The notes under the pieces are model-generated. The model saw only the letters and a program-made list of their open reading frames with translations. It ran no database searches and was not told the origin of the DNA. From Anaeroplasma sp902783745 (GTDB taxonomy: Bacteria; Bacillota_I; Bacilli_A; Acholeplasmatales; Anaeroplasmataceae), in assembly GCA_946617655.1 (NCBI GenBank), contig CAMOKL010000004.1:1-64000 (forward strand): DNA of 64,000 bases, written 5' to 3'. The translations under genes and the position numbers were made by a program. Of this stretch, positions 61,829 through 64,000 are shown in pieces. Position 1 is the first letter of the stretch. Each line of letters starts with the position of its first letter.

Positions 61829-63373
61829 TTACTGCATCTTCTTTAAATCTTGAATGAAATCTTTAGATACCTTAAATTCTTCCTTACCGAATAAACGGTC
61901 AAGTAATAATGTTAATTCATCTAATTCTGTCTTTAAGAAAGTTAAGTTTAACATTTCAAACTTTCTTAAAATCTTTGTTGTTAACATATAGTCAAGGGCT
62001 TCAAATTCACTGAATCCACATGCCATATAAACTGGTACGAATAATCTGATCTGCTTCATAATACGGTTACCGAATGCGATCTTGAACTTATCTTGAATGA
62101 AGTTATCAAGTTCTTGGAATGCATTTGATGCGATTTCAGATAAATTGTATCCTGATTGAGTTCTCTTAAATAAATCATCTAAGTATTCGAATGTCATTGA
62201 AATAGGCTCTGTATATGGAGCATCAATGAATTCTGCTTTTTTGTTAATTTGAATTGCAACAGCACGGTCGTAAACCTTATCTGTAATAGTGAATGTAGAG
62301 TCATCCTTGTTGGCTGTACCAACGAACCAAATGTTTTGTGGTATTAATAATTTACCATTAATTAAGTTCTTAGGGTCAGTAGGTTCAGATACTGGAACTA
62401 AGTCAATCTTCCATTCATTAGCATCTGGCATTTCCATTACTGATAAGAATTCTGCGAAATAATACTCGATACGTGCTAGGTTCATTTCATCTAGTACTGT
62501 GATATTAATTGTGTCTGAATAAGAAGCTTCATAAACACTTCTTAAGAAGTCTGTTTCATTGAATCTCTTTGTGAATTCGTTTAAGTAACCTAATAATTCA
62601 GCACGGTCACGCCATGAAGGCTGTACAGAAATAATCTTTGTATCATTTTGGAAGAACTTACCCATTGCATAAGGAAGGGAAGTCTTACCTGTACCTGAGA
62701 TACCTTCTAGGATAGCTACTTTAGAAGTTGCCATACCAGCGATAAATCTAGCGATAATATCTCTTGAATAATACAAATGTAATTGTGATGCTGCGAAGTT
62801 AATGAATCTATCAACTAATTCTGATAATCCAATCATATCAGATTGATTCATAACTGTAATCTTTGGATTTTCTTCAGCTAATTGGTCAACTTGAATAAGC
62901 TTAGAGAATCTAGAGTTAACATCTACACCCTTCTTCTTAGCACCAGAACCATCATAATCTGCAGCACCTTGAGTACCAGCACCGATTTGTGAAACTCTCA
63001 TTGCTAAGATCTTATTCTTTTCATCGATTAGTTCAACAACCTTTTGGTTTAATAATGATACTTCTTCAACTAAAGCATCCTTATCAACTTCACGCTTTAC
63101 GAACTTAACATATCTTCTTACTAACTGATATAATAATACAATTAATAATCCAATAAAACCGATATTAATAATTAATACTAGTATGAATGCAATATAGTCT
63201 AATGCATTCCAAGATCCAATGGCATCTCCAATTGCTGGAAAATAACCGTCTGCATTCCACCAGTCACCATAAAATACCTTTACGATGATGGAAATGTGAG
63301 CAATGAACCACTCACAAATGTTATTCCATAGATCTCCTAAAAATTGTACATAATATTGTGCAAATCCGCTCAT
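61829..63373 (-). CDS. Membrane-anchored McrB-like AAA+ ATPase
   Basis: An extracellular N-terminus and one TM helix (about 58-84) precede a cytoplasmic AAA+ domain of the McrB/dynein-like group: Walker A GISGTGKT at 224-231, QPSWRDRAELLG, Walker B ITVLDEMN at 291-298 and a sensor near VGTANKDDSTF. McrB enzymes use GTP or ATP to drive partner proteins. Membrane anchoring is unusual for them. Its partner is the DUF2357 protein encoded next, and the polyacidic protein upstream may be a third component. Start at the ATG 63373, with GGGGAA upstream. Confidence 0.78.
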   Translation of the reverse strand: MSGFAQYYVQFLGDLWNNICEWFIAHISIIVKVFYGDWWNADGYFPAIGDAIGSWNALDYIAFILVLIINIGFIGLLIVLLYQLVRRYVKFVKREVDKDALVEEVSLLNQKVVELIDEKNKILAMRVSQIGAGTQGAADYDGSGAKKKGVDVNSRFSKLIQVDQLAEENPKITVMNQSDMIGLSELVDRFINFAASQLHLYYSRDIIARFIAGMATSKVAILEGISGTGKTSLPYAMGKFFQNDTKIISVQPSWRDRAELLGYLNEFTKRFNETDFLRSVYEASYSDTINITVLDEMNLARIEYYFAEFLSVMEMPDANEWKIDLVPVSEPTDPKNLINGKLLIPQNIWFVGTANKDDSTFTITDKVYDRAVAIQINKKAEFIDAPYTEPISMTFEYLDDLFKRTQSGYNLSEIASNAFQELDNFIQDKFKIAFGNRIMKQIRLFVPVYMACGFSEFEALDYMLTTKILRKFEMLNLTFLKTELDELTLLLDRLFGKEEFKVSKDFIQDLKKMQ

Positions 63374-63441
63374 ATTATCGTTCCCCGTTTCTTTGAATAT
63401 AAATACTAAGTTTGCCCCATACTATGTATGAGGCTTCTTAA

Positions 63442-64000
63442 TTATTCACTCTTTTTTGTAGTCTTTTTAGCTGTGCTCTTTTTAGCACCAGTCTTTGTAG
63501 AAGTTGTTTTCTTTTCAGTAGTTGACTTCTTTGTAGTACTTCTAGTCTTCTTAGGCTTTTCTTCTACAGGAGCCTCATCTTCTTCTAATGCAGGATGACT
63601 TGCATCATCTTCTTGCTTAGTTTCTTCTACTTCACTTTCTACTGGAGTTTCTTCAACTGAAGTCTCTTCAGTTTGAGTTTCTTCATGTGTTTCTACTTCA
63701 TCTTCTTGAGGTTTTGTAACATCTTCTACCTCATTAACATTATTATCTTCTTCTACTTCAGGTAAAACTTCTTCTTCAACAACTGTTTCTTCTTGATTAT
63801 TTTCAGTTTCAACTGGAGCATCAAGAGTTTCGTTATTATCTTCTACAGGAGTATCTTCTTCTACTGTAGGAACAGTTTCTTCTTGAGTGTTTTCTTCTAC
63901 TACTTCTTCATTTGCTAAAGAATTATTATCTTCTTTTATTTCTTCCTTAACATCATTTTCTACTTCTTTAATATCATCATTTGCAACATCATTTGCAACA
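63442..64000 (-). CDS. Polyacidic disordered protein with Lys/Thr-rich C-terminus (5' end outside the window)
   Basis: The frame is open from the right edge to TAA at 63442-63444, giving at least 186 residues. It is dominated by Glu, Asp, Val and Thr (EEVVEEN, ETPVEDN-type repeats), then DDASHPALEEDEAPVEEK, then a basic tail KKTRSTTKKSTTEKKTT. Such sequence is intrinsically disordered. The HPALE motif is shared with the TPR protein near 39.2 kb. It is 68 bases upstream of the McrB-like gene and likely in the same operon. The folded part, if any, lies outside. Confidence 0.65.
   Translation of the reverse strand, partial: VANDVANDDIKEVENDVKEEIKEDNNSLANEEVVEENTQEETVPTVEEDTPVEDNNETLDAPVETENNQEETVVEEEVLPEVEEDNNVNEVEDVTKPQEDEVETHEETQTEETSVEETPVESEVEETKQEDDASHPALEEDEAPVEEKPKKTRSTTKKSTTEKKTTSTKTGAKKSTAKKTTKKSE

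Noticed and set aside
1..64000. tRNA and rRNA genes
   Set aside because: I scanned for T-loop type sequences and found none with a matching acceptor stem; none is reported.

Overview
The window is strongly AT-rich bacterial chromosome from a Gram-positive-type (Bacillota) organism. It carries hprK, lgt, whiA, PadR, lipoprotein signal peptides ending in a Cys lipobox, a SipW-type signal peptidase and a glycolytic pgk-ptsH-tpiA cluster. GlnRS, compact operons with 1-4 bp overlaps and the extreme AT bias fit an uncultured gut lineage near Bacilli/Erysipelotrichia/RF39. That placement is inference. TGA acts as a stop in 4-bp overlaps, so the standard bacterial code applies. Almost every gene is on the minus strand.

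Layout. 1-1.8 kb: the end of an unknown gene, then an IS110-type insertion sequence with structured non-coding RNA upstream of its transposase. 1.8-7.4 kb: a giant surface lipoprotein and a padR-DUF1700-DUF4097 envelope-stress-type operon. 7.5-27 kb: housekeeping genes. These include a Tex protein with six S1 domains instead of one, a hprK / lgt-ppaX fusion / whiA cluster, uvrA-ligA, ABC-F-pcrA and glnS. 27.2-27.6 kb: a short convergent two-RNA locus with the architecture of an Fst/par type I toxin-antitoxin system. 27.6-32.5 kb: a full pantothenate/CoA operon (panG-like, panB, panC, panD, coaBC, coaX). 32.7-35.6 kb: the t6A operon (tsaE, tsaB, rimI, Cys-tRNA deacylase, tsaD). 35.7-37.8 kb: two COG0523/CobW metal GTPases. 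38-39 kb: a roughly 245-nt structured RNA in front of a frameshifted PBECR4 nuclease gene, laid out like a type III toxin-antitoxin locus. 39.2-46.4 kb: a TPR protein, an ABC importer fragment, an RNA methyltransferase, tpiA, ptsH and pgk.

46.5-58.4 kb is a toxin-antitoxin and defence island. It holds two AbiE pairs, a Phd/RelE pair, an XRE-DUF3990/GNAT pair, a ToxIN type III system with three 38-bp antitoxin repeats, an autoinhibited Fic protein and several decayed fragments, interrupted by guaB and a NifX-like gene. Four toxin genes in the window carry one lesion each. Three of them have an A5 tract where six A would restore the frame, and one has an in-frame stop. Their antitoxins are intact, and I saw no comparable lesion in the housekeeping genes.

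58.4-64 kb: a SipW-like signal peptidase, a DUF2357 coiled-coil protein, a membrane-anchored McrB-like AAA+ ATPase and the end of a polyacidic protein. Together these look like an undescribed membrane-associated McrB/DUF2357 module.
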